From contig JAJEAD010000097.1 in assembly GCA_022824305.1 (NCBI GenBank), forward strand, positions 1-64,000: a stretch of 64,000 nucleotides of DNA. The letters are read 5' to 3'. Source of the stretch: Gammaproteobacteria bacterium. Lineage in GTDB: Bacteria; Pseudomonadota; Gammaproteobacteria; HK1. Position 1 is the stretch's first letter. Each line of letters begins with the position of its first letter. Both the position numbers and the translations under genes were made by a program. Below the pieces are notes generated by a model, which saw only the letters and a program-made list of their open reading frames with translations, was not told the DNA's origin and did no database searches. Below, in pieces: positions 10,382-18,535 of the stretch.

Positions 10382-11116
10382 CTACTCGGCCGCGGCCATC
10401 ACCGCCTCGGCCATTTCGGCCAGCGAAAAGAACACGAAGTCGGTTTCCGGCGTCGTCTGCACCTTCTCCGTCGCTCCCCAGCTTCCGCCCTCCGAGAGGC
10501 GCTGCCGGTCGATCCAGGCGTTGGCGAGGCCGAAGCGCTTCGCGGGCACGTGGTCGTGGTGCAGGCTCTGCGCGGTGTGCAGGATGTCCGCCGCGCTCAT
10601 CCCGAGATCCGACTCGAGGTGTTTGATCAAGTACTCGAAGTTCGCGTCGGCCGGCTTGTAGGAGCCGATGTCCTCCGCGGTGTAGAGCGCGTCGAACTCC
10701 ACGCCGAGCTTCCGGTTCGAGGCCGCGAAGCCCTCGCGATGCACGTTCGAGAGGATCACGAGCTTGTAGTGTTTCTTCAGAATGCGAAGTGCATCGGCGC
10801 TGTCGGAGAAGGCGGGCCACAGGGGCACCGACGCCCCGAACGCTTCGTCGAGCGCCGGGCTGCTCTCGATGCCGAAGCGCTCCGCGATGTCCCGGTGCAC
10901 GCGAGAGAGCAGCTCCGGGTAGCGCAGATCGGGAGTGTCTCGTTCGTGCCGGGTCTCGAACTCCGCGAAGGCGCGCAGGGCGGCGTCACGGGTCGGGACG
11001 CCGGCCCCCCCGCGGATGATGAGCGGCTGCAACGCGTCCCAGATTCCGCCCTCCCAGTCGATGAGGGTGCCGTAGCAGTCGAAGGTCAGGACGCGGTAGT
11101 CGGTCAATCTGGCCAT
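10382..11116 (-). CDS. HAD-superfamily hydrolase, haloacid dehalogenase type II-like
   Basis: A 244-residue HAD hydrolase. Motif I is DCYGTLID with nucleophile Asp13, the Ser of motif II lies in ILSNVHREG, the motif III Lys is in SYKPADANF, and the late acidic segment is near IDRQRL. The cap is small and helical (about 20-100), as in 2-haloacid dehalogenases, but the dehalogenase-specific Arg is not obvious, so a phosphatase role is equally possible. The start at 11116 is chosen because MARLTDY immediately precedes motif I; the frame stays open 52 codons upstream but that part has no family similarity. It converges with the giant helicase gene; a GGCCCG/CGGGCC inverted repeat near 10300 lies between them. 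Confidence 0.85.
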   Translation of the reverse strand: MARLTDYRVLTFDCYGTLIDWEGGIWDALQPLIIRGGAGVPTRDAALRAFAEFETRHERDTPDLRYPELLSRVHRDIAERFGIESSPALDEAFGASVPLWPAFSDSADALRILKKHYKLVILSNVHREGFAASNRKLGVEFDALYTAEDIGSYKPADANFEYLIKHLESDLGMSAADILHTAQSLHHDHVPAKRFGLANAWIDRQRLSEGGSWGATEKVQTTPETDFVFFSLAEMAEAVMAAAE

Positions 11117-11374
11117 GGGGGTCGGGTTCCGGTGTGTCGGGATGGAAGTGGCGGAGTGCGCTGGTCCGGCGGGACCTTGGTCATCGTGGTCGGATCGGCG
11201 CGCACGATTCGAGCGCGCCGGAGAGACAAGTGCAAGCCCGGTCTCGGCGCGAGGGCTCGAATCCGGCGACACCTGGACCGTCGATTGAACTGTCAGGGAG
11301 AAGACAAGTCGCCCGAAGTGGCAGCGGCGTCTGCGAATTGCGGATGCCGGAGTCGGGTATCGGGACGCGACGGT

Positions 11375-12541
11375 TCAGGCGAGCGATTCAAGCCGCTCCA
11401 TGAGGCCCGCGAGGGGGACGGCGAGTGTCGTTTCAGAGAGCGGGAAAGGTTCGTGGCCGGGATGGACGACGAAGCGCTCGGTGGCGCCGAGTTCCAAGGC
11501 AGCGAGATCGAAGCCCTTGCTGGTCCGGGGTGCGGAACTCCGCTTTACTTCTATCGCCCATAGCTGGCGATCCGGAAGAAGAAGCATGAGGTCGATCTCC
11601 GCGCCGGCCCGCGTGCGGTAGAACCAGGCGTCGGTCCCGAACGGGGCGGTGGCGATCAGGTTTTCAATCACGAAGCCTTCCCAACTCGTGCCGGCCACCG
11701 GATGGGAAAACACGTCATCGAGGGTGCCGAGGCCCAGCAGTGAATGCAGGATGCCGCTGTCGCGGATGTACACCTTGGGAGTCTTGATGAGCCGTTTTCC
11801 GACATTGGCGAAGTAAGGAGGCAGCCGGCGCACCAGCATCAGATCCGAAAGGAGGTCCACGTAGCGCTTTACTGCCGGCACCGATACGTCGAGGCTGCGG
11901 GCGAGTTCGGAGGTGTTCAGGAGTCCACCCTGGCGGTGGGCGAGCATCGTCCAGAATCGCCGCAGGGTTTCTGCCGGCACACGCACCCCGAACTGCGGGA
12001 TGTCGCGTTCGAGATAGGTACGGATGAAGTTTTGCCGCCAGCGCATGCTGCCGGCGTCGTTTCGGGTGTTGAAGGCATCGGGAAACCCGCCTCGTGTCCA
12101 GAGCGTCTCCTGCTTCCCGCCGACCTCCAGAACGTCCAGGCCGGGCAGTTCGTCGTAGACGATGCGCCCGGCGAGCGACTCCGACGACTGCCGAAGCAGG
12201 GCGTCCGAGGCCGACCCGAGGAGAAGGAATTGCCGCGTGCGACGACCCAGGCGACGGCGCTCATCGATTTGGCCGCGGAGCACTCGAAAGAGATCGGGCA
12301 TACGTTGGACCTCGTCCAGAATCACCAGCCGCTCGGTATGAAGGTCCAGGTACCGTCCCGGGTCCGCGAGGCGGGCGGCATCTCCGGGATTCTCGAGATC
12401 CAGGTAGAGACTGTCCGGCGTTTGGGTCGCGATGTCCCGAGCGAGCGTGGTCTTGCCAACCTGGCGCGGCCCGAGGAGCGCCACCGCCGGCGTCTCGTCG
12501 AGATGTTGCAGAATTCTCCGCTTGTGTCGCCGGGAAAACAT
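11375..12541 (-). CDS. AAA_14/DUF4143 family ATP-binding protein
   Basis: A 388-residue protein of the widespread AAA ATPase plus DUF4143 family. Walker A is GPRQVGKT (24-31), Walker B is LDEVQ (75-79), and a sensor-like LLLGSAS follows. The C-terminal DUF4143 part includes GAEIDLMLLLPDRQLWAIEVKRS, with a PD-(D/E)xK-like E-x-D..EVK arrangement (written as separate short motifs: GAEIDL and AIEVKRS). These proteins are frequently transferred between genomes, and their cellular function is unresolved. The start codon at 12541 directly abuts a 37-nt AT-rich palindrome (12542-12578). Base composition looks lower in G+C than its neighbours, which is consistent with transfer. Confidence 0.9.
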   Translation of the reverse strand: MFSRRHKRRILQHLDETPAVALLGPRQVGKTTLARDIATQTPDSLYLDLENPGDAARLADPGRYLDLHTERLVILDEVQRMPDLFRVLRGQIDERRRLGRRTRQFLLLGSASDALLRQSSESLAGRIVYDELPGLDVLEVGGKQETLWTRGGFPDAFNTRNDAGSMRWRQNFIRTYLERDIPQFGVRVPAETLRRFWTMLAHRQGGLLNTSELARSLDVSVPAVKRYVDLLSDLMLVRRLPPYFANVGKRLIKTPKVYIRDSGILHSLLGLGTLDDVFSHPVAGTSWEGFVIENLIATAPFGTDAWFYRTRAGAEIDLMLLLPDRQLWAIEVKRSSAPRTSKGFDLAALELGATERFVVHPGHEPFPLSETTLAVPLAGLMERLESLA

Positions 12542-12578
12542 CCTTGCTAATTTAACGATTGGAGTTAAATTGGCAAGG
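12542..12578 (-). promoter_or_regulatory. AT-rich inverted repeat abutting the AAA_14 start codon
   Basis: Left arm CCTTGCTAATTTAAC (12542-12556), 7-nt spacer GATTGGA, right arm GTTAAATTGGCAAGG (12564-12578). The arms are complementary over 15 positions with one mismatch, which would be a G-U pair in RNA. In a GC-rich genome an AT-rich dyad of this length is conspicuous. It ends exactly at the ATG of the ATPase gene, so it could be an operator, a translational-control hairpin or an integration site. No conventional Shine-Dalgarno precedes the gene. Confidence 0.7.
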
Positions 12579-12610
12579 CGAAAGGTTGCCGCAGAAGCGG
12601 TGCCGCAGGG

Positions 12611-13225
12611 TCAGTAGCCGACCACCTTCGGGATGCGAAGTCCGCTGCGGGTCCGCTCTCGCCCTTCGTCCCGGTTGCCCATCAGGGGCCGGAGGTCGAT
12701 GGGCTCGGCGGGAAAGTCGAGGTATGCGGTGTGGCTCACGATCAGTTCGCCGGTCCAGGTGTGCAGTTGCATCGCCGGGGGCTCGGCGATGAACTTCGGG
12801 GGGCTCCCCGGATGCAGGTTCAGATACACCTGATAGGAGGTGCTGGGGCAGACGCTGACCGGTGTGCGGCCCAGGTTCGCCTGAATGGCGCGATGCACGT
12901 GCCCGCAGACGGTTCGCTGAACCTGCGGGTGCCCGTTCAACACTTCCCGCAGCCCGGCCACCCCCTCCACGATGCCGATTCCGCCCATCCACCAGATACC
13001 GGTCATGAAGGGCGGATGATGCATGAACTGGAGTGTCGGATGGTCGGGCGCTTCCTCCAGTGTGGGCTTCAGCCAGGCCAGACGCCCGGAACAGATCGCT
13101 CCGTTGTGGGCATCCGGGAGGCTCGCATCCGTGTGCATGCAGGTAAGGGTAGCCCCGCAGAGCAGGCAGACGTTTTCGCGCGCGAGGGCGTCGTTGTTGC
13201 CGCTCCGGTGGCCAATGCCTATCAT
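12611..13225 (-). pseudogene. Metallophosphoesterase (CpdA/GpdQ-like) remnant
   Basis: The frame encodes the C-terminal two thirds of a cyclic-nucleotide-phosphodiesterase-like metallophosphoesterase. HHPP near 69 and GHVHR near 109 are metal-binding motifs III and IV. The N-terminal D-x-H and GD-x-x-D motifs are absent because the glyoxalase gene begins only about 75 nt upstream on the other strand. The GNHD motif reads GNND, and the segment between it and the GRLAWL helix is far shorter than in relatives. I read this as a gene truncated at its 5' end with an internal deletion, so probably inactive. A short functional protein cannot be excluded. Confidence 0.6.
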
Positions 13226-13298
13226 CCGGCAACGATTCCGGCGCTTCTCCCACGCCAGAGAAGCGGCCGGTTTCCCGGCAGTCTCCGGAGGTCAGCTC

Positions 13299-13802
13299 AT
13301 GGCTCTCAACATGCGTACGGGAAAGCTGGCGGACATTGCCTCTCTCGACCACGTCAACATCCTCACCGCCGATGTCGAGGCGTGCCGCAGGTTCTACGTG
13401 GATGCCCTCGGCTTCGAGGAAGGCTTTCGTCCCGCGTTCGACGTCCCGGGGCTCTGGCTGTACCTCGAGGGCGCGCCGGTAGTGCACATCATAGAGGTGG
13501 AAGAGGCGCCGCCCCGGAACAGCGGAAGCATCGACCACATCGCGTTTCGCGCCCACAACTTCGACAAGTTCACGGCAAGGCTCGAGGCCAACGGAATCGA
13601 GTACGAGGACCGCGAGATTCCCGGCATGGATCTCCACCAGCTCTTCTGCTACGACCCGCACGGCATCAAGGTGGAGTTCAACTTCGAGGGTCAGGATCGG
13701 CCTTGGGCCACGGTCGAGAAGGAGCACAAGGCGATGAAGGCGGCCGCGAGGAAGACAAAGCGCGGAAAGAAGGCCTCCTCCCGCGCGGAAGAGACGGCCT
13801 GA
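13299..13802 (+). CDS. VOC-family (glyoxalase/dioxygenase-like) protein
   Basis: A 167-residue vicinal-oxygen-chelate protein with two beta-alpha-beta-beta-beta modules. Metal-ligand candidates are His in SLDHVNIL (near 21), His in SIDHIAF and Glu in IKVEFNF near the end of the fold. The C-terminal 30 residues are a Lys/Arg-rich tail. The ATG at 13299 has a GGAGG site 8 nt upstream; the frame is open further upstream but that part is antisense to the phosphoesterase remnant. It resembles glyoxalase/bleomycin-resistance and fosfomycin-resistance relatives; the reaction is unknown. Confidence 0.87.
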   Translation: MALNMRTGKLADIASLDHVNILTADVEACRRFYVDALGFEEGFRPAFDVPGLWLYLEGAPVVHIIEVEEAPPRNSGSIDHIAFRAHNFDKFTARLEANGIEYEDREIPGMDLHQLFCYDPHGIKVEFNFEGQDRPWATVEKEHKAMKAAARKTKRGKKASSRAEETA

Positions 13803-13845
13803 GGCTCGGGACACCCGTCGCCCGGAGAATTCGCCGACGCCCTTC

Positions 13846-14091
13846 GTGCGCGTTGCGGATCTGAAGGTCAGGCGGAAACATCTCGCCGAGCGCACCCGGC
13901 GCATCGGGCGGCACGCCGACAACAGCGTGACCCGGGAGTCCGGGTGCGTCATCTTCGAAGTCCGCGTCGACCGGGATGAGCCCTGCCGCTCCGGGACCTG
14001 TCGCTTTTCTGCCCTGGTGGACGGCATGGACCGCTTTGCAGCGTCCGTCCTTTTCGTGGAGGCGGAAGAAGACGCGCGGTCCCGGGTGTAG
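13846..14091 (+). pseudogene. Probable remnant of an antibiotic-biosynthesis-monooxygenase-type (ABM) gene
   Basis: Lies in the 396-nt gap after the glyoxalase gene. The first ~48 codons read like the N-terminal half of small ABM-fold monooxygenases: RVADLKVRRKHL, then a helix, then NSVTRESGCVIFEVRVDRDEP, matching the usual 'N.....EPGC..F.V..D..DP' pattern. After RDEP the expected 'FFLYEVY.DEAAF.AH' core is missing in this frame and I could not recover it in the other two, so the 3' half appears degraded. No good ribosome-binding site precedes the GTG at 13846. This is a weak call based on pattern only. Confidence 0.4.
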
Positions 14092-14198
14092 TAGTCGCCC
14101 GCTTGCACCGACGCTACGGCGCTGATCGCTCCATACCGGAGTCTCTGAGCGGAGAGCAATTCAATGCCAGGTTCCCGGCTTCCCTGCTGGGTCCCCGC

Positions 14199-14894
14199 AT
14201 GGCACAGTCCGGCCCCGTGCGCGAGAGCGACCTATATCCGTCCGTGAAGGCGTTTCTCGAAGCCCAGGGATACACCGTCAAGGGCGAGGTCGAAGGCTGC
14301 GATCTGGTAGCGGTTCGAAGTAACGAGGCGCCCGTTATCGTCGAGCTCAAGAGGAGCTTCACCCTGGGACTCGTCTTCCAGGGAATCGCACGGCAGGGCG
14401 TCACCGAGAACGTGTACCTTGCGGTTCCGCCCTTCTCAACGCGTACGACCCGGCGAAGGGATGCGCTGGCACTTTGTCGCCGCCTCGGACTCGGCCTCCT
14501 CACAGTGCGCCTCGAGCCCGAGCCCCTCGTCGAGGCGGTGCTGGACCCGGCAGAATTCCGTCCGCGACATCGCAAGGGCCGGCTCGGGAGGCTGCTCCGG
14601 GAGTTCGAGCGGCGGGTGGGCGATCCGAACCGGGGCGGTACGACCCGTCGCAAGCTCATGACGGCATACCGCCAGGACGCCCTGCGCTGTGCCTCCTATC
14701 TCGTGCGCAAGGGTCCCGCCAAAGCATCGATGGTCGCCCTCGACACGGGCGTCGCCTCGGCTCGGGTGATGATGTACGCCGACCACTACGGCTGGTTCGA
14801 ACGACCGGCCGGGACGCCTCGCGGGACCTACGGGCTGACGCCGAAGGGTCGAGCTGCGCTCGAGGAGTACACGAATGAGCTGGCCCGCCTCTAG
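14199..14894 (+). CDS. DUF2161 family protein with PD-(D/E)xK nuclease-like fold
   Basis: A 231-residue protein matching the DUF2161 family, a branch of the PD-(D/E)xK phosphodiesterase superfamily. The candidate active site is Asp35 (EGCDLVAV) followed by E49-L-K51 (IVELKRS). The C-terminal third (about 165-231) looks like a winged helix, with 'LTPKGRAALEEY' as its end, suggesting DNA association. The ATG at 14199 is preferred because homology starts at ESDLYPSVKAFLE; an upstream GTG-type extension to 14103 is possible. The biological role is unknown. It is flanked by decayed genes in an accessory stretch. Confidence 0.78.
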   Translation: MAQSGPVRESDLYPSVKAFLEAQGYTVKGEVEGCDLVAVRSNEAPVIVELKRSFTLGLVFQGIARQGVTENVYLAVPPFSTRTTRRRDALALCRRLGLGLLTVRLEPEPLVEAVLDPAEFRPRHRKGRLGRLLREFERRVGDPNRGGTTRRKLMTAYRQDALRCASYLVRKGPAKASMVALDTGVASARVMMYADHYGWFERPAGTPRGTYGLTPKGRAALEEYTNELARL

Positions 14895-15134
14895 CGTTTA
14901 CGACCTGCGACAGCGAGAGAATTGTCGTCCGCAAGCCAGGCAATCGGGAGAGCTGCGGCCCGGCTCAGGTCTCCTCGATTGGCACGGCGGCTCCGCCATG
15001 GGGAATGACGGGATCTACCCCGGGCCTCACCTTCCGACATTCCCTTGATGGGCGGGCGTCGACCGGCATGAGCGATCATGGATGCGGTCGACTGCGCCTG
15101 CCGCCCGCGAAGGAGGGAAGGCGCGAGACTCGTC

Positions 15135-15872
15135 TCAGGTGAGGACGCCGACCGCCGACAGGGCGAGGAGGAGGACCAGGACGAATTGCCGGAAACGTCT
15201 CTCGCTCGCCCGGCGGAACGCGCGGGCGCCGAGGTGGGCGCCGAGCATGTAGAAGAGCGCGAGGAGGGCGGCGCGCCACAGGTCGTCGAGACTGAGCAGC
15301 CCGGCCCGGAAGAAGAGCACGATCATGATGCTCGCGCAAAAGAGTCCCCACGTTATGGCATTGGCGCGCGACTGCGACGCCGGAGCCGGGCCGGCGAAGA
15401 AGAAGATCATGACGGGCAGCGCGATGAAGGTCGTGCCCAGGACGACACCGCCGACGGCGCCCACGACGAGCGCGGGCACCAAGCCGACCTCTCGGGAGTA
15501 GCGCCAGTTGGCGAGCATCACGCAGGTGCAGGCGCCCACCAGCAGCGCGATGCCGCGTTTCAGCCAGAGGGGATCCATTCCCTGCAGCAGATGGACGCCG
15601 AAGGGAATGGCGATGACGCTTGCCAGAATGACGGGAAGCGTGCTTCGCCACGTCGTGTGTCGGACGGCCGCGGGAAAGAGCTGCAGGTTCCCGGCGTAAT
15701 CGACGAGCAGCACCAGGGCCAGCACCGACGCCGGAGCGAAGAACTGGGTGAGCACCAGGACCATGATGGCCGGGCCCCCGAAGCCGGTGAAGCCGCGCAC
15801 CGCCCCCGCGATGAGGGAGGTCGCGATGACGAGCGCCCACACCTGCCAGTGGGCGAGGCTCAGCTCCGCCAA
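15135..15872 (-). CDS. TSUP-family (TauE/SafE) membrane permease
   Basis: A 245-residue integral membrane protein with about seven to eight hydrophobic segments. The first helix is followed by the family signature GAVRGFTGFGGPAI (about 23-36), the glycine-rich repeat of TauE/SafE transporters, and the second copy is near GAVGGVVLGTTFIA (about 137-150). These permeases export sulfite, sulfonates or other organic anions, but the substrate here is unknown. The gene lies 19 nt downstream of the gamma-glutamyltranspeptidase on the same strand, so the two are probably co-transcribed. Confidence 0.85.
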   Translation of the reverse strand: MAELSLAHWQVWALVIATSLIAGAVRGFTGFGGPAIMVLVLTQFFAPASVLALVLLVDYAGNLQLFPAAVRHTTWRSTLPVILASVIAIPFGVHLLQGMDPLWLKRGIALLVGACTCVMLANWRYSREVGLVPALVVGAVGGVVLGTTFIALPVMIFFFAGPAPASQSRANAITWGLFCASIMIVLFFRAGLLSLDDLWRAALLALFYMLGAHLGARAFRRASERRFRQFVLVLLLALSAVGVLT

Positions 15873-15891
15873 ATCGCGGGCCTCTCTCGGG

Positions 15892-17667
15892 CTACCAGCC
15901 CGCGGCGGAGGCGGGCCGGCGCGGGTCGGCCGCGCCGGCGATGCTGCCCTTCTCGAGGTCCTGGAAGACCACGCACATCGCTCCCGCGACCCATGTCCAG
16001 TCGGGCCACTGCTCGACGTCGTGACCTCGGGCGGCGAGCGCCTTCATCGTGGATTCGGGGAAGCGGCCTTCGAGGTTGAGCCGGCCCTTGATGCGCGCGT
16101 GCGGCTCGAACGAATCGGGGAAGTCGCGGGTGGCGAAGCGCGGCGCCTCCACCGCGGCCTGGGGGTTCATCCCGAACACCACGATGTTGAGCAGGGTCTG
16201 GAGCATCGCCTGCACCTGGACGTCGCCCCCGGGAGTGCCGAAGGGCATCACGAAGCGTCCGGGCGCGATGGCGAGCGCGGGATTGGGGGTGAGGCGCGGC
16301 CGCTTGCCGGGCGCGACGCTGCACGGGTGTGCCGGGTCCGACCAGGACTGGGAGCCGCGCGAGGAGGGGCAGAGCCCGGTTCCGGGGATGACCGGGGTGT
16401 CGTAGGAGACGTCGCTCGGGGTGGCCGAGAAGGCGTTGCCGTGCCGGTCCACCACCGCAACGTAGGAGGTGTCGCCGGGAGGCTGCGCCTCGCCGGGAGC
16501 GGGCGTTTCCTCGTCCTGCGACCCGTAGGGGTCCAGGGCCCGGTCGAGACGCATCCTCGCGCGCTGGCGCTCCCGGTACTCGGCGGAGAGCAGCCGATCG
16601 AGGGGCACTTCGACGAATCGCGGGTCCCCGTAGAAGCGCTCCCGATCCGCGAACGCGAGCTTGAGCGCCTCGACCACGGTGTGGACGTAGTCCGTCGAGT
16701 TGTGTCCCATGCTTCGCAGCTCGTCTCCGCGCAACAGGGACAGGCCTTGCGGGAGCGCCGGTCCCTGGCACCACGGCCCGCAGGCGTACACCTCCACGCC
16801 CTCGAAGTCGATGCGCACCGGCGCCTCTACTCCCACGCGGAACTCCGCCAGGTCCTCGGCGCTGAGCAGTCCCTCGTTCTCGCGGTGGTAGCGCAGGATG
16901 GCGCTCGCGATGTCGCCGCGATAGAAGGCCCGGCGCGCCGCGTCCAGGCCCGCTTCCCGGCCCCGGCCCGACGCCGCCTTCTCCTCGTCGGCCATGTACT
17001 GAAGGCTCGACGCCAGATCCGCCTGCACGAAGCGCTCGCCGGTCCGCGGGGGGCGGCCGCCGGGCAGGTACACGGCGGCATTGCCCGGCCAGCGCGCGTA
17101 TCCCTGCTCGTGCGAGGCGATGATGTCCGCCATGTGCGGGTACATGACGAAGCCCTCGCCCGCGAGGCGGGTGGCGGCGGCCGCGACGTCGCCGAAGGAC
17201 ATCGTGCCGTGGCGCTCGAGCACGGTGATCCACGCATCGGGCGCGGCGGGGACCACGGTGCGGAGCAGGCCTTCCGGGATTCGCCCGGCGTGACGGCGCT
17301 GGAAGTAGTCCGGGGTGACCGCCCGCGGCCAGCCTCCCAGCCCGCTTATCGTCTCGACCCGCCTCTCACCAGCGAGGTAGAGCACGATCGGCGCCACTCC
17401 CGCGACGTTCACGTACTGACTGTGCACGACGCCGAGCGCGATCCCTCCCGCCACTCCCGCGTCCACCGCGTTGCCGCCCGCTTCGAGGATGTTGAAAGCG
17501 GCCTGGGTCGCCAGGTAGTGACCGCTTGCCACCATGTGGCGATGTCCCCGCAGGAGAGGCCGGAGCCCGTCCATGTGCGCCGGGTCGTAGCTGCCGCTCG
17601 AGCCGCTTCCGGCGGGGGCCGAGCCGCCGCCGGGGGAAGTTGTCGCGCGCGGGGTGCTCATGGGCAT
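15892..17667 (-). CDS. Gamma-glutamyltranspeptidase family protein
   Basis: An Ntn hydrolase of the gamma-glutamyltransferase family, about 591 residues. Such enzymes cleave themselves before a Thr that becomes the catalytic nucleophile; here this is Thr400 in GDTSYVAVVD. Downstream family motifs are SVSYDTPV-type (DVSYDTPVIPG), NPALAI and the oxyanion GTPGGD. The N-terminus is a Ser/Gly-rich linker rather than a clear signal peptide, so the periplasmic location usual for glutathione-degrading GGTs is uncertain. Three in-frame ATGs occur at 17673, 17667 and 17661. The AGGAGG site is 3 nt from the first and 9 nt from the second, so 17667 is chosen. It is followed closely by the TSUP permease gene. 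Confidence 0.87.
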   Translation of the reverse strand: MPMSTPRATTSPGGGSAPAGSGSSGSYDPAHMDGLRPLLRGHRHMVASGHYLATQAAFNILEAGGNAVDAGVAGGIALGVVHSQYVNVAGVAPIVLYLAGERRVETISGLGGWPRAVTPDYFQRRHAGRIPEGLLRTVVPAAPDAWITVLERHGTMSFGDVAAAATRLAGEGFVMYPHMADIIASHEQGYARWPGNAAVYLPGGRPPRTGERFVQADLASSLQYMADEEKAASGRGREAGLDAARRAFYRGDIASAILRYHRENEGLLSAEDLAEFRVGVEAPVRIDFEGVEVYACGPWCQGPALPQGLSLLRGDELRSMGHNSTDYVHTVVEALKLAFADRERFYGDPRFVEVPLDRLLSAEYRERQRARMRLDRALDPYGSQDEETPAPGEAQPPGDTSYVAVVDRHGNAFSATPSDVSYDTPVIPGTGLCPSSRGSQSWSDPAHPCSVAPGKRPRLTPNPALAIAPGRFVMPFGTPGGDVQVQAMLQTLLNIVVFGMNPQAAVEAPRFATRDFPDSFEPHARIKGRLNLEGRFPESTMKALAARGHDVEQWPDWTWVAGAMCVVFQDLEKGSIAGAADPRRPASAAGW

Positions 17668-17921
17668 GACCATTCTCCTCCTGGGGAAGTTCTTTCGGAC
17701 CGGGGGAGGGGTCCGGAGCGGCGGCTCCGCCGCAAGCCCGGCTCCCCGGGCGGCGCGTTGTAGTCCTCGAGCTGGCTCCAGCCCGGCATCAGCACCCGCA
17801 GCGTACGGTCCAAGCCGCCCGCCTCCAGCACCAGCACCCGGCTCTGCCCGTCCTCGAACAGGCGCGCTGCCACCACGCTGCCGGAGGAGCCGGACCCGAC
17901 GACCACGTAGTCGTACTGCAT
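17658..17921 (-). pseudogene. GMC oxidoreductase, truncated N-terminal fragment
   Basis: The ATG at 17921 begins MQYDYVVVGSGSSGSVVAARL, the FAD-binding GxGxxG motif of glucose-methanol-choline oxidoreductases (quoted here as MQYDYVVVGSGSSG), followed by VLVLEAGG and LMPGWSQLEDYN-like text, which match the first ~65 residues of the family. After about codon 65 similarity stops and the frame ends at 17658, overlapping the start of the gamma-glutamyltranspeptidase gene. Full-length family members are about 530 residues, so this is the left-over 5' end of a gene deleted by recombination next to the GGT gene. Confidence 0.65.
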
Positions 17922-18075
17922 CGTCGTCTGGAACGGGCTCGGTGGCGGCGGGTTAGAAGCACCGATTGCGCCCGACCCGCCGGACGGAGTCAAGGGGCGA
18001 TGCAGCGGAGGCGAACGGTGCTTCAAAGCGTCCCGATGTCGCCTTGAACCGTGTCCCTCTTGCTGGAGTAGTTCG

Positions 18076-18312
18076 GTGCACAGCACTGCCTGCTTTGAGG
18101 CCATTTGCATGAAGCCGGATCGTGCTGCAACAGGGCGTGAGTGGTTTCGACGAGCAATTGCCACGCCTCTCCGCGAGCTCGTGCAGGCCGATGGCCGGAT
18201 TCGTCGCCGGGCGGCGATACCGGAGGCGGAAGGGCGCATCCTGAGAGTATTGCTCCCGCCAGGCGGGGAAACGGTGCACAACGCCTTTTTCGACCGGAGC
18301 TTCAAGCCATGA
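18076..18312 (+). CDS. DUF4258-like small protein (toxin-like partner of DUF2283)
   Basis: A 78-residue frame with a GTG start. Its second half, ADGRIRRR...EGRILRVLLPPGGETVHNAFFDRSFKP (short motifs ADGRIR, GRILRV, ETVHNAFFDR), matches the C-terminal pattern of DUF4258 proteins, and GREWFRRAIATPLR fits the preceding helix. The usual N-terminal 'HA..RM..RGI' is not recognisable, so the 5' end may be divergent or damaged. Its TGA overlaps the ATG of the DUF2283 gene (ATGA), the standard arrangement for this pair. DUF4258/DUF2283 pairs resemble toxin-antitoxin modules of the RelE/MazG-like type; activity is unproven. Confidence 0.5.
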   Translation: MHSTACFEAICMKPDRAATGREWFRRAIATPLRELVQADGRIRRRAAIPEAEGRILRVLLPPGGETVHNAFFDRSFKP

Positions 18313-18506
18313 ACATCAGGTACTACACTGAAACTGACACGCTGCACATAGAGTTTCGTGATTCGCCCGTCGCCGAGACAAGGGATCTCGATGAGAATAC
18401 GTTGCTCGACATCGATGACGATGGAAACATCTGCGCTATCACGGTAGAACAAGCATCCACGCAAGCAGGGATTCCGCGGTTCTCCTGTGAGCAGGCAGCG
18501 GCTTGA
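18309..18506 (+). CDS. DUF2283 family small protein
   Basis: A 65-residue protein matching DUF2283: MNIRYYTETDTLHIEF, then SPVAETRDLDENTLLDID and DGNICAITVEQAS, with alternating strands and an acidic character. Members are usually encoded directly downstream of a DUF4258 gene, as here with a 4-nt overlap, and are suspected antitoxin-like partners. The C-terminal helix that often follows is short. The following cupin gene begins 29 nt downstream. Confidence 0.82.
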   Translation: MNIRYYTETDTLHIEFRDSPVAETRDLDENTLLDIDDDGNICAITVEQASTQAGIPRFSCEQAAA

Positions 18507-18535
18507 ATTTCGAATCGGCTGAAGGGGGAACGGCA

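Noticed and set aside
10264..10382. GGCCCG/CGGGCC inverted repeat between the giant helicase gene and the HAD gene as terminator
   Set aside because: Plausible bidirectional terminator position, but the stem is only 6 bp with a 2-nt loop and no U-tract, so it is mentioned but not called.
13023..13298. N-terminal extension of the glyoxalase-like protein
   Set aside because: This part is antisense to the phosphoesterase remnant; homology and the Shine-Dalgarno place the start at 13299.
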